From positions 226,441 to 290,440 of the forward strand of contig CATOOF010000002.1 of assembly GCA_951801825.1 (NCBI GenBank): a stretch of DNA of 64,000 nt. The letters run 5' to 3'. Below the pieces are notes generated by a model. The model ran no database searches, was not told the DNA's origin, and saw nothing but the letters and a program-made list of their open reading frames with translations. Below, piece after piece: positions 1 to 9,355 of this stretch; the first letter of the stretch is position 1, and every line of letters begins with the position of its first letter. The stretch is from an uncultured Alphaproteobacteria bacterium. Its GTDB lineage: Bacteria; Pseudomonadota; Alphaproteobacteria; Rs-D84. The position numbers were made by a program, and so were the translations under genes.

Positions 1-339
1 CCCGTTAATGTTTAGTTCTTTTATGTCGTTGGAATTTTGTATTACCTGTGTCACAACGGCGTCAGGTTCCAGATTGATGTCGCCGTTTATTGTGCCATTG
101 TTTCGGATGTATACGTCACAGCCACTGCCAATTGATATATCCGAGGATATAATGCCATGATTGTTCAAGTACACCGATTGAATAATATTTATATTCTTTG
201 CGCTGAACAGTATCTCTGGCGCAATAGTAATATTATCTTCAAAATTGAAATAATCGCCATATATGTCGCTGTTGATATACGCGGCATTTGCAGAGCCGGA
301 AACAATTACGACATACAGCGTAAAGTGATATAGCCTCAC
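1..339 (-). CDS. Secreted protein, N-terminal part only (continues beyond window); repetitive beta-helix/autotransporter-like
   Basis: Open frame on minus from GTG at 339-337 with GAGGAG upstream; translation VRLYHFTLYVVIVSGSANAAYINSDIYGDYFNFEDNITI... shows a signal peptide ending ANA-A. Absent from the ATG-based ORF track. Confidence 0.6.
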   Translation of the reverse strand, partial: MRLYHFTLYVVIVSGSANAAYINSDIYGDYFNFEDNITIAPEILFSAKNINIIQSVYLNNHGIISSDISIGSGCDVYIRNNGTINGDINLEPDAVVTQVIQNSNDIKELNING

Positions 340-406
340 AACGCTCTCTCCTCATCCCCATTTGGGGACAAGATTAGCATATAGGATATTTTTCATAAAG
401 TAAAAA

Positions 407-1006
407 TTAACGTATCATCTGATATCGCAGCAAAAAACATTTAAGGCGCGGCGACAACACAACTTCTTGTGTGTTGCATTTCGCCATAAAATCAATATCA
501 AGCCCTGCATTCAGTATATCGGACGGTTCACACGTATTGTTTGTTCGAACTGCGTCATCGTCGGGCATATTTGCGCGTTTTCGAGCTATGTCCATGCTAT
601 TATGGGGCGGAATAAAGTACAATGTTTTTATGTCATATTCGTTGTGCAGATTATGCTCAAAAAACCAATACTTCAGCTGATATGCATATCTGGGCTGAAT
701 AACGTCATATACCAGGTTTTTGTCCAGGTTGGCGCGAACTTCAAATTCTGGCGCACCATAAAGCCATTTCGGTTTTCCCGGCATCCATAATGTCTCGTTT
801 ACCCAAAGACGCGTTGCCAGCTTCATTGAATCAAAATCAGCCTCGCTGCGAAAATAGTAGTCTCGCCCATCTGCCTCGCCCGGGCGCATGGGCCGCGTTG
901 TTGCCGAAACCAGCTTATGAAACATTTTTTTTGGCAGATAATTTTGTATAAAATAAGATTTCCCGCTGCCCGATACGCCCACGCAGAGTAATAATGTCTT
1001 TTTCAT
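407..1006 (-). CDS. Guanylate kinase-like P-loop protein
   Basis: P-loop GVSGSGKS and guanylate-kinase-like SATTRPMRPGEADGRDYYF; C-terminal half is atypical. Confidence 0.65.
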   Translation of the reverse strand: MKKTLLLCVGVSGSGKSYFIQNYLPKKMFHKLVSATTRPMRPGEADGRDYYFRSEADFDSMKLATRLWVNETLWMPGKPKWLYGAPEFEVRANLDKNLVYDVIQPRYAYQLKYWFFEHNLHNEYDIKTLYFIPPHNSMDIARKRANMPDDDAVRTNNTCEPSDILNAGLDIDFMAKCNTQEVVLSPRLKCFLLRYQMIR

Positions 1007-1054
1007 ACCTAATAACTATATAGTTCGCCCCCGTTTATTTAACGGGGGTGTAAA

Positions 1055-3133
1055 TTAATCCTCCAAGAAACTGCGCAGTTTTCTGGCGCGGGTCGGATGC
1101 TTTAGCTTATTAAGCGCCTTTTGTTCTATCTGGCGGATACGTTCACGTGTTACGCCGATATATTCGCCAACCTCTTCCAGGGTGCTGGTTTTATTTGTGC
1201 TCATACCGAAACGCTGGCGCAGAACAGTTTCTTCTTTTGGATCCAGTTCCGATAAAATCTGGGTAACAATTTTGCGCAGGTTTTTCTGAGCCGCCGACGT
1301 AAATGGATTCTTGGCGGTTTCGTCTGCAATAATTTCTATACGGCTGCTATCATCTTCGGTTCCAACCGGCGCCTCCAACGATATGGGTTTCAGATTAACC
1401 TTCATTGCCTTATGTATCTTGTCGACAGGCAAATAGATGATTTTTGACAGCTCTTCCGCCGTGGGATTGCGCCCGTACTTATGCATAAACTGACGAGAGG
1501 CGCGCTGAATCTTGTGAATGTTGTCAATCATATGAACCGGGATTCTGATTGTTCGTGCCTGGTCTGCGATACTGCGCGAGATTCCCTGCTGAATCCAGTT
1601 GGTGGCATATGTTGAAAACTTGTTGCCCAAACGATAGTCGAATTTGTCCACAGCCTTCATCAGACCGATATTGCCGTCCTGGACCAGGTCGGAAAAATCT
1701 AATCCCAGACCGCGATTGCTGGATTTTTTTGCAAATTTGATAACCAGACGCAGGTTCGCCTCTATCATTTCGCGTTTTGCACGCGCCGCCTCTGTCTGGC
1801 CGCGTCGAACCAGTTCAACAACCTTTTTATATTCGGCCGTTGGCTGGCCGGTTTCGGTTGCGATGGCGGTTATGTCCTCCTGAATTTTCAGGATGTCTTT
1901 TTCGTGTTTTTTTGCAAAATTCGCCCACAATGCATTTTTGGATTTGGCCAGTTTCTTTACCCAGTTACGGTTTAATTCATTTCCGGTGTATTCCGCCAGG
2001 AAATCCTCGCGCTTTATTTTATTGGCCAGTGCCAGACGCAACAGTTTTCCCTCCAGCCCCATTAACAGCTGGTCGCGTTGGGTCAAACGCTCTAAAATTT
2101 CTGCATTTCTGTCATCGTTAAGGCGTATTTTGCTGACATGTTCAAACAGCTCCAGGCGCATTTTTGCATATTTCTTTTCCAGCGCCTCGTCGGGTGTATT
2201 TGACGTCAACAAATTTTCCAGACGCTTTGCCTGCAGCTTTTGCATGCTGTTAAACGTCTTTTTTATTTTGCCGAACAAATCCACAACCATCGGCATCAAC
2301 GCCTCTTCCATAACGGGAATCGGAACACCGGATGTTCCACGCGGCGTTTCTTCTTTCTTTATGCCGTCATCTTCTGTGTCTTCTTCTTCATCCTCTTCGT
2401 CGGATGCGGCGGACTCTTCCAAGTCATCCAGTTCGTCGTCATCCAATTCGTCTACATGTTCTACGCCTTTGGATTTTAACGCCTCTGACAACGCCGCCAG
2501 AGATTTTTGTTCGGATTCGCTGGAATACATAACTTCCAGATTTACAATATAGCGCAGACGTATGTCTTCGTTCAGCAACTGCTGATACCAGTCCAGCATG
2601 GCCTGAATGGTCATTGGGCTTTCGCACAAACCGTATACCATCAAACGAGATGCGGCCTCTATACGCTGGGCGATGGCAACTTCGCCGGCGGCGGTCAACA
2701 GCTGTACTGTGCCAATCTGTTTCAAATATGACTGAACAGAATCTTGAACACCCAGAACCAAGCTGCCTGTTTGACTGCGCTCTAGCTGTTTTGCAAAATG
2801 CTCGTAATCGTCGTCGTTGACATCAACCTGTTCGGCATCGGCATTCAACAAGTTGCGTGTCTTGTCGCGTGGCTCATCGGAATCATCGTCATAATATTTT
2901 CCCATATCCTGGGCAAAATTATCAGACTCCAAAATCTCGAGCCCCAAATCCTGCTGAAAGAAATCCAGCACTTCGTCCTGTTCCTCTGCCGGGATTTCAT
3001 CCGCCTCGGTTGCGGCATCAAAGTCCATTTGGGACATATAGCCAACCTCGGCGGCAGATATAGCCAGTTTCTGTAAATTTTCCGGCAATGACTCTATCAG
3101 CAATCTTGTTGCGTCGTCTAATTTTTTCGCCAT
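1055..3133 (-). CDS. rpoD: RNA polymerase primary sigma factor RpoD
   Basis: [43 protein letters not shown], and region 4 [24 protein letters not shown]. Confidence 0.97.
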   Translation of the reverse strand: MAKKLDDATRLLIESLPENLQKLAISAAEVGYMSQMDFDAATEADEIPAEEQDEVLDFFQQDLGLEILESDNFAQDMGKYYDDDSDEPRDKTRNLLNADAEQVDVNDDDYEHFAKQLERSQTGSLVLGVQDSVQSYLKQIGTVQLLTAAGEVAIAQRIEAASRLMVYGLCESPMTIQAMLDWYQQLLNEDIRLRYIVNLEVMYSSESEQKSLAALSEALKSKGVEHVDELDDDELDDLEESAASDEEDEEEDTEDDGIKKEETPRGTSGVPIPVMEEALMPMVVDLFGKIKKTFNSMQKLQAKRLENLLTSNTPDEALEKKYAKMRLELFEHVSKIRLNDDRNAEILERLTQRDQLLMGLEGKLLRLALANKIKREDFLAEYTGNELNRNWVKKLAKSKNALWANFAKKHEKDILKIQEDITAIATETGQPTAEYKKVVELVRRGQTEAARAKREMIEANLRLVIKFAKKSSNRGLGLDFSDLVQDGNIGLMKAVDKFDYRLGNKFSTYATNWIQQGISRSIADQARTIRIPVHMIDNIHKIQRASRQFMHKYGRNPTAEELSKIIYLPVDKIHKAMKVNLKPISLEAPVGTEDDSSRIEIIADETAKNPFTSAAQKNLRKIVTQILSELDPKEETVLRQRFGMSTNKTSTLEEVGEYIGVTRERIRQIEQKALNKLKHPTRARKLRSFLED

Positions 3134-3167
3134 GAGCGAACCCCTGAATTTCTAGGTTAAAAAAGAG

Positions 3168-3713
3168 TTATTTTTTTGCTTTTGCCACTGCTTCGTGTAG
3201 CGCGGATTCCGATACCAGCCCCAGTACAATCGGGCTCTGAATCTGAATCAATGAATACGATTTGTGTGTTTTGTTGCGAACAGATGCAACCGTAGGATTG
3301 GTACTGCGCATCAGGCGGGCAACCTGGCCGTCTGACAGCTCAGGGTAATTCTTTACAATCCACAAGATGCCGCCCAGACGATTCTGGCGGTGCAGTTTTG
3401 GGGTATAGCCGACGCCACGCTTGTTCTGGGTCTTTTGTGCAACTACAATTTCATCGCGCAGGCTCAAACGTGCGTTGGGGTCCGCCTCACACCGCTCGAT
3501 ATCTTCGCGTGTCAACTGGCCGTTCAGTATCGGGTTCAACCCTTGAACCTTGTTTGTTTCGGCATCGGCGATATTTTTTACCTCCAGCTCGTGCATGCCG
3601 CAGAAGTCTGCGATTTGCTCAAAAGTCAGGGCTGTATTTTCAATCAACCAAAGGGCGGTGGATTTAGGCATATATGGATAATTCATGGATGTTCCTCTTA
3701 TTGCTGGGGGCAA
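3168..3713 (-). CDS. DUF1013 / TrcR-like cell cycle transcriptional regulator
   Basis: MPKSTALWLIENTALTFEQIADFCGMHELEVKNIADAE pattern of the alphaproteobacterial DUF1013 family; likely start is the internal MNYPYMPKS. Confidence 0.75.
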   Translation of the reverse strand: MPPAIRGTSMNYPYMPKSTALWLIENTALTFEQIADFCGMHELEVKNIADAETNKVQGLNPILNGQLTREDIERCEADPNARLSLRDEIVVAQKTQNKRGVGYTPKLHRQNRLGGILWIVKNYPELSDGQVARLMRSTNPTVASVRNKTHKSYSLIQIQSPIVLGLVSESALHEAVAKAKK

Positions 3714-3747
3714 TATACCCTAAAACAGCCCTGATTTCAAGAATAAA

Positions 3748-5175
3748 TTATCCCTTTTTAATAATTTTTGCCCCGTCCTTGGTATCTATAACGTTCCAGC
3801 CGGCGGCATCAATTTGCGCACGCAGTGCATCCGCCGCCGCCCAGTCACGTGCCGCTTTTGCGGCGGCACGCTGGTCCGCCAGTGCCTGAATCTCTGCTGG
3901 GACTGCAATATTTTCCAGCGTCAGCTGTTTTTTTGCGCTTTCAACCAGCCGCAACCCCAACAGACGGTCTATAAAATCTATCAATGATATCTTGGTCGCA
4001 GCATTCACGTCAGAATTTTTCAACAGCTCTTGTACAGCAACCAATGCCTCGGCTGTTTTCAGATTATCTGATACCGCCCCCAATATTTTGTTATGCCATG
4101 CGTCAAACACTTCGCTGTCAATGGCGCCGGGCTGCTTGTCGCTAATAATATCGGCGACACGACGAACCATGTTTTTATATCCGTTTGCGGCCGCGTCCAA
4201 TCCATCCCAAGAAAACGCCAGCTGAGACTGATAATGCCCCATCAGCAACATATAGCGGTACGCCATCGGGTCGTAACCCTTGTTTTTTAATACGGACAGC
4301 GTCAGAAACTCGCCACTGGATTTCGACATTTTTTCGCCGCTTTTGTCCACCAAAAACTCGGAATGAACCCAATATTTTACCCATGGTGCGCCCGTTATAG
4401 GTTCTGACTGGGCGATTTCGTTTGCATGATGAATACGCGACAGGTCTACGCCCCCCGTATGAATATCAAAGTGCGGCCCCAACAGCGCCATTGACATCGC
4501 ACTGCATTCTATATGCCAGCCGGGAAATCCGACACCCCAGGGACTGTCCCATTCCATTTGACGCTTTTTGTCGGTCGGCGAAAATTTCCATAGCGCAAAA
4601 TCCGTAGGGTTGCGTTTTGCATCATTAAATTCTACGCGCGCGCCGGCACGATTGCCCGCCATTGCGCCACCGGTCAATGCGCCATATGACGCAAATTTGG
4701 ATGTATCGTAATAAATCCCGTCGCCCGGAATCTGATACGTATAGCCCAAATCCACCAGTTTTTGAACCAAATCTATTTGCTCGTTTATATACTCGGTTGC
4801 ACGCGGACGGGCGGATGGCGGCAACAGGTTCAAATCGGCACTGTCGCGTAAAAATTCATCCGTATAAAATTTGGCAACATCCCAAACAGACTTGTTTTCC
4901 CGGGCCGCGCCTTTTTCCATTTTGTCTTCGCCGGAATCGTCGTCATCGCTGGTCAGGTGCCCTACGTCTGTTATATTCATGACATTGTAAACATCGTAAC
5001 CATTCTCTATAAACATACGCTTTAACAAATCCGCCAACACAAAACTGCGCAGGTTTCCAATATGCGTATAATGATAAACGGTTGGGCCACATGAATAAAA
5101 GCCAACCTTGCCGGGAACCAGGGGTTGAAAATCTTCCATTTTACGTGACATTGTGTTAAAAAGTTTGATAGTCAT
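3748..5175 (-). CDS. cysS: Cysteinyl-tRNA synthetase
   Basis: YSCGPTVYHYTHIGNLRSFVLADLL, GWHIECSAM, KMSKSSGEF. Confidence 0.96.
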   Translation of the reverse strand: MTIKLFNTMSRKMEDFQPLVPGKVGFYSCGPTVYHYTHIGNLRSFVLADLLKRMFIENGYDVYNVMNITDVGHLTSDDDDSGEDKMEKGAARENKSVWDVAKFYTDEFLRDSADLNLLPPSARPRATEYINEQIDLVQKLVDLGYTYQIPGDGIYYDTSKFASYGALTGGAMAGNRAGARVEFNDAKRNPTDFALWKFSPTDKKRQMEWDSPWGVGFPGWHIECSAMSMALLGPHFDIHTGGVDLSRIHHANEIAQSEPITGAPWVKYWVHSEFLVDKSGEKMSKSSGEFLTLSVLKNKGYDPMAYRYMLLMGHYQSQLAFSWDGLDAAANGYKNMVRRVADIISDKQPGAIDSEVFDAWHNKILGAVSDNLKTAEALVAVQELLKNSDVNAATKISLIDFIDRLLGLRLVESAKKQLTLENIAVPAEIQALADQRAAAKAARDWAAADALRAQIDAAGWNVIDTKDGAKIIKKG

Positions 5176-5279
5176 GAGAAAATCCTTGCGTTGTAAAAAC
5201 TGTAATAAAACATCGTGTTAAACGCAACAAAAAAACCGCCAATCGGCGTTTTTATCAGTGGTGTAATAACAAATATAAA

Positions 5280-5368
5280 TGGCGGAGCGTATAGGACTCG
5301 AACCTATGGACCGCTAATTCACGGTCACAGATTAGCAATCTGCTGCATTACCACTCTGCCAACGCTCC
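5280..5368 (-). tRNA. tRNA-Ser (anticodon GCT)
   Basis: GGAGCGT/ACGCTCC acceptor, long variable arm, ttGCTaa anticodon loop, encoded CCA. Confidence 0.92.
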
Positions 5369-5516
5369 GCTGCGGGATGAATTATATAGAAACACCTTGG
5401 GGAAATCAAGCACAAATAAACAGTTCTTTATATTTTTCAAAATTATAGTACTAATAATCCTTGTTACGTACGGGCGTTAAGCAAAATACAAAATATAACC
5501 ATTGATAGACAGCGTT

Positions 5517-5543
5517 AAAAAATCCCCCATTCGGGGGATTTTT
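5517..5543 (-). terminator. Rho-independent terminator after accDA fusion
   Basis: aatcccccattcgggggattttt hairpin with flanking A/T tracts. Confidence 0.75.
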
Positions 5544-5544
5544 A

Positions 5545-7287
5545 TTAATGCTCTTCCGATTTGTGTTCCGGCTGATATATTTCTACATCACGCGTCATAG
5601 ACAAGAATTTTGCCGTACGCGATGCCGGCAATGTTTCCGGATCGACTTTTTGCAAATCCTTAATCTGGTCCGCAACCGCGGAACTTAGCAGTTCCATGGT
5701 TGTCTGCCAATCGGTATGTGCACCGCCGGCCGGCTCATTAACTATCTGGTCAATAACGTTTAGGTCCGCCATGTCGCGCGCCGTCAGTTTCATCGCCTGG
5801 GCGGCGGTTGCCTTAAACTTGTTATCCTTCCATAAAATACTGGCGCATGATTCCGGCGCAATAACCGAATAAATCGCATTTTCCAGCATTAAGACACGGT
5901 CGCCGGTTCCAATGGCAATTGCCCCGCCAGAGCCGCCCTGGCCTACATTCACGGCGACATATGGCGTCTTGATGGAAAGTCCTGTCGCAATCGATGATGC
6001 CACCGCCTGTGATTGGCCGCGCTCTTCGCCTTCGCGGCCGGCAAATGCACCGGCGGTATCAAATAAAGAAATGACGGGCAGTTTGAATTTTTCAGCCAAA
6101 CGCATCATTCGCTGGGCCTTGCGATAACCGTCGGGGTTGGCCATACCAAAACGATGCTTTTGACGCGTCTCGATTGTGCGACCCTGCTCTTGACCTATTA
6201 TGACAGCCGGAATGCCGCGCCAATAACCAATACCACTGCCCATGGCGGCGTCTTCGGCAAATGTGCGGTCGCCGGCCAGGTATGTCCACTCGTCAACAAT
6301 GCCATTTATATAGTCCAGGAAATGCGGACGGTTTTCATTACGCGCCAGCAGAACTTTATCATAGGCATCTGTTTCGCCCATGCCGCGCGCAGGCTTGCCG
6401 TCGGATGACGGCGTGGCAATGTTTATTTCTTTTGCATCACGCGGCTGTTTTGTCAAAACAGCCAATATTTTTGCAATTGTATCATGCAACTCGGGACGCG
6501 GAACGACCATGTCCACCATTCCGTGCTCGTACAAGTATTCCGCTGTCTGAAAGTTTGACGGCAGTTTTTCACGAATATTTTGCTCGATAACGCGCCGGCC
6601 CGCAAAACCAATACGGGCGCCCTTTTCAGCGATATGAACATCGCCCAGCATTGCAAACGATGCCGTCACACCGCCATACGTCGGGTCGGTCAGCAATACT
6701 ATATACGGTATGCCCTGCTCATGAAGGCGATTAACCGCAACGGTCGTACGCGCCATCTGCATCAGTGATAAAATATTTTCCTGCATTCTGGCGCCGCCAC
6801 TGCTGGTTACCATGATAAACGGCCGCCGCTCTGATATTGCATGCTCTATGCTGGCGATTATTCCATCACCGGCCGCGCGACCCATAGACCCCATCATAAA
6901 GTCACCGTTTAAAACGCAAACGGTTGACGGAATGCCGCCAATAGTGCCATCGGCGGTTGTTATTGCATCATTACATCCCGTATCTGCACGGGCATCGGCC
7001 AGGCGCTGACCGTACGGAACACGGTCGGTAAACTGTAACGGGTCATCAGTAACCGTTGGCAGTGAAATTTTTTCCCATGTCATGTCATCAAACAGCAGGT
7101 CAAAACGCTGTTTCGGGGTCATGATAAATGCACGCCCGCACATTGGACAGATATAATGATTATCCTTGTAATCTTTGTAATATACCAGTTTGCCGCATGA
7201 TTCACACTTAATCCACATCAGGCGACGCACGCGGTCATAGCGTTCGCGATTGCGGTTTTTTATTCCAGACTTTTTACCAAACAACAT
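5545..7287 (-). CDS. Acetyl-CoA carboxylase carboxyltransferase, fused beta (AccD) and alpha (AccA) subunits
   Basis: N-terminal AccD zinc finger CESCGKLVYYKDYKDNHYICPMCGRAF and GGARMQE; C-terminal AccA MANPDGYRKAQRMMRLAEKF...TAGAFAGREGEERGQ...IGEGGSGGA-like IGxGQGGSGGAIAIGTGDRV; one uninterrupted 580-aa ORF. Confidence 0.93.
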   Translation of the reverse strand: MLFGKKSGIKNRNRERYDRVRRLMWIKCESCGKLVYYKDYKDNHYICPMCGRAFIMTPKQRFDLLFDDMTWEKISLPTVTDDPLQFTDRVPYGQRLADARADTGCNDAITTADGTIGGIPSTVCVLNGDFMMGSMGRAAGDGIIASIEHAISERRPFIMVTSSGGARMQENILSLMQMARTTVAVNRLHEQGIPYIVLLTDPTYGGVTASFAMLGDVHIAEKGARIGFAGRRVIEQNIREKLPSNFQTAEYLYEHGMVDMVVPRPELHDTIAKILAVLTKQPRDAKEINIATPSSDGKPARGMGETDAYDKVLLARNENRPHFLDYINGIVDEWTYLAGDRTFAEDAAMGSGIGYWRGIPAVIIGQEQGRTIETRQKHRFGMANPDGYRKAQRMMRLAEKFKLPVISLFDTAGAFAGREGEERGQSQAVASSIATGLSIKTPYVAVNVGQGGSGGAIAIGTGDRVLMLENAIYSVIAPESCASILWKDNKFKATAAQAMKLTARDMADLNVIDQIVNEPAGGAHTDWQTTMELLSSAVADQIKDLQKVDPETLPASRTAKFLSMTRDVEIYQPEHKSEEH

Positions 7288-7290
7288 TTC

Positions 7291-7593
7291 TTATCCATTC
7301 ATTTTTTTTGTCAGCTCGCGACTGGGTTTAAACAATATTGTTGTTCCCGCCTCAAGATGCATCGGTTGGCCGGTGCATGGGTTGTATCCTATCTTGGTCG
7401 CACGGGCACGCGGCTGAAAAGTACCGAAACCGCGAACCTCTATCCTGTCGCCGGCGGCGACGGCCTCAATCATATGCTCTGCCACAGTATCCAGTATCGC
7501 CGATGCATCAGCAACGCGCATGTGTTTAAACTGAACCTGTATAGAGCGAACAATATCCGAACGTTTCATCTTTTTTCCCCTATTTAGTGCCAC
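7291..7593 (-). CDS. HU/IHF family DNA-binding protein (IHF beta-like)
   Basis: RSDIVRSIQVQF...GDRIEVRGFGTFQPRARATKIGYNPCTGQ...FKPSRELTKKMN. Confidence 0.88.
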   Translation of the reverse strand: MALNRGKKMKRSDIVRSIQVQFKHMRVADASAILDTVAEHMIEAVAAGDRIEVRGFGTFQPRARATKIGYNPCTGQPMHLEAGTTILFKPSRELTKKMNG

Positions 7594-7720
7594 CTATTAT
7601 TTATATCTTAGCATATTTTATCAAGAGTAAAGTTTTTTCTTTAAAGAAGACGTTCCTAAGGTCTGCCATCCCCGGGCGTGATAGCCTGAACACAGGCTAT
7701 ATAAAACAAAGGAGAAAAAC

Positions 7721-8503
7721 ATGCACGACTTATTTGATATATGTCCATGCGATGATGGTGCCGATACCGAACCAACAATGCCGTTAATCGGCGACCCGGC
7801 ACCAGAATTTACCGCCCAAACAACAAACGGCCCCATAAACTTTCCGACGGATTATGCCGGGCGCTGGGTGGTTCTATTTTCGCATCCGGCCGACTTTACA
7901 CCGGTCTGCACCTCAGAATTTATGGCATTCCAGGCCCTGCAGGAAGAACTGGCAGAAATCAATACGGCCCTAATCGGGTTGTCCGTGGGCAGTATATCAT
8001 CGCATTTGGCGTGGATTGACGCAATAAAGCATATAAAATATCGCGACTGGGAGAACATGGAAATTACATTCCCTGTTATAGACGACGCGGGTATGAAGGT
8101 TGCAAAAAAATATGGAATGATTCATCCCAACGCATCGGACACGCATGCGGTTCGTGCCGTTTTTATAATAGATCCTGCCGGAATTATACGTGCAATACTG
8201 TATTATCCCGCATCAACAGGCCGTAATTTGGATGAAATAAAACGCATGGTTGTCGCATTGCAGACCGCAGATGCGTTTAAGGTTGCAACGCCGGCGGACT
8301 GGGTGCCGGGCGAAGAAATACTGGTTTCGGCCCCCGCGACCGCGGGCGACATGCGCCGCACAATGCAGGCTATGGCGAATCCGGACAGAAACCGCGACGT
8401 AAAGGCATGGTTCCTGACATTTAAGAAGTTGCCGGCTGATGAAATAGAGGCCAAACTGCGCAGGAAGCCTGCCGCAAAAAAGAAACCTAAAAATATTTCG
8501 TAA
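7721..8503 (+). CDS. Peroxiredoxin (1-Cys/Prx6 type)
   Basis: LIGDPAPEFTAQTTNGPINFP..FSHPADFTPVCTSEF; actual start may be the internal MPLIGD. Confidence 0.9.
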   Translation: MHDLFDICPCDDGADTEPTMPLIGDPAPEFTAQTTNGPINFPTDYAGRWVVLFSHPADFTPVCTSEFMAFQALQEELAEINTALIGLSVGSISSHLAWIDAIKHIKYRDWENMEITFPVIDDAGMKVAKKYGMIHPNASDTHAVRAVFIIDPAGIIRAILYYPASTGRNLDEIKRMVVALQTADAFKVATPADWVPGEEILVSAPATAGDMRRTMQAMANPDRNRDVKAWFLTFKKLPADEIEAKLRRKPAAKKKPKNIS

Positions 8504-8528
8504 AAACGGGGCAAAGCCCCGTTTTTAT
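8503..8528. terminator. Bidirectional terminator between convergent genes
   Basis: aaaacggggcaaagccccgtttttattt. Confidence 0.75.
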
Positions 8529-8873
8529 TTAAAATACCAACGGCAAATCACGCACGTCCATCGGAACGGCATCACGTTCCGGGTCCCATTGAAACTGTTC
8601 CATTATAACTGTTTTTTCTTTTGTAAACTTTACGCCTTCGGCACGCAGTGCCTTGTATTGCTGTTCAAAAAAACCGGCGCCGCACAAACTGCCGTCTTTA
8701 AAAACAACGCGATGCCACGGCAGATGCCATGATGCCTTGTTGTTTGATGCGTATCCCACAAAGCGGGCCATCCGTTGCCGCCCAATCATGCGTGCGATTT
8801 GCCCAAATGTTGCAACGCGGCCGGCCGGAATACGCGCAACAATGTCATAAACTTGTTCGTTAAACGTTTTCAT
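8529..8873 (-). CDS. MGMT-family alkyltransferase-like (ATL) DNA-binding protein
   Basis: VYDIVARIPAGRVATFGQIA...LPWHRVVFKDGSL: the catalytic PCHR motif reads PWHR. Confidence 0.85.
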   Translation of the reverse strand: MKTFNEQVYDIVARIPAGRVATFGQIARMIGRQRMARFVGYASNNKASWHLPWHRVVFKDGSLCGAGFFEQQYKALRAEGVKFTKEKTVIMEQFQWDPERDAVPMDVRDLPLVF

Positions 8874-8930
8874 GATAAAACCGGAATAATATAAAATATT
8901 TCAAGCCACCCATTCGGGCGATTTCTATTT

Positions 8931-9020
8931 TGGCGGAGAAGAAGGGATTCGAACCCTTGATACGGTTGCCCGTATACACGATTTCGAGTCGCGCGCATTC
9001 GACCACTCTGCCACTTCTCC
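8931..9020 (-). tRNA. tRNA-Ser (anticodon CGA)
   Basis: GGAGAAG/CTTCTCC acceptor, long variable arm, ctCGAaa loop, encoded CCA. Confidence 0.92.
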
Positions 9021-9219
9021 GTGCCGTGTATTATACAGGCTTTCTTTCTTTTTGCAAGGCTTTTATAATCTTTATTGTTGTCAAGGCGTATAAAAATCTG
9101 ATAGAATTTATAGCGAAATCACTGGGAAGTGCTTTCGGGACTTTAGCAGGTCCTTAGTAATGACGGCATGCTTATTGCAGACCGTATCCATAATATGACG
9201 CATTTGCGTAAATTATTGC

Positions 9220-9340
9220 CCCCGGCACAGGTCGGGGTGCCGCGGGTTATACAACAGGGAACATCCCAAAGATCTGTGGAATCATTTCATTACTATGATT
9301 TGCTAACACCCCGACCGCCATTCCTTAGTGGCGGTTTTTA
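9220..9340 (+). promoter_or_regulatory. Candidate attenuator-like leader, copy A of three-copy family
   Basis: CCCCGGC(9220-9226)/GTCGGGG(9231-9237) hairpin; alternative 10-bp GGTCGGGGTG(9230-9239)/CACCCCGACC(9307-9316); terminator ACCGCCA(9314-9320)/TGGCGGT(9329-9335) plus T tract; ORF starts at 9356. Confidence 0.6.
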
Positions 9341-9355
9341 TAAAAAAAGCGTTGT

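Noticed and set aside
1549-2820. Multiple plus-strand ORFs across rpoD
   Set aside because: Antisense shadow ORFs of a strongly supported gene
9060-9345. 6S, SRP or RNase P RNA as identity of the 9.1-9.3 kb element
   Set aside because: Signature motifs of those RNAs were not found; structure better fits a leader with terminator
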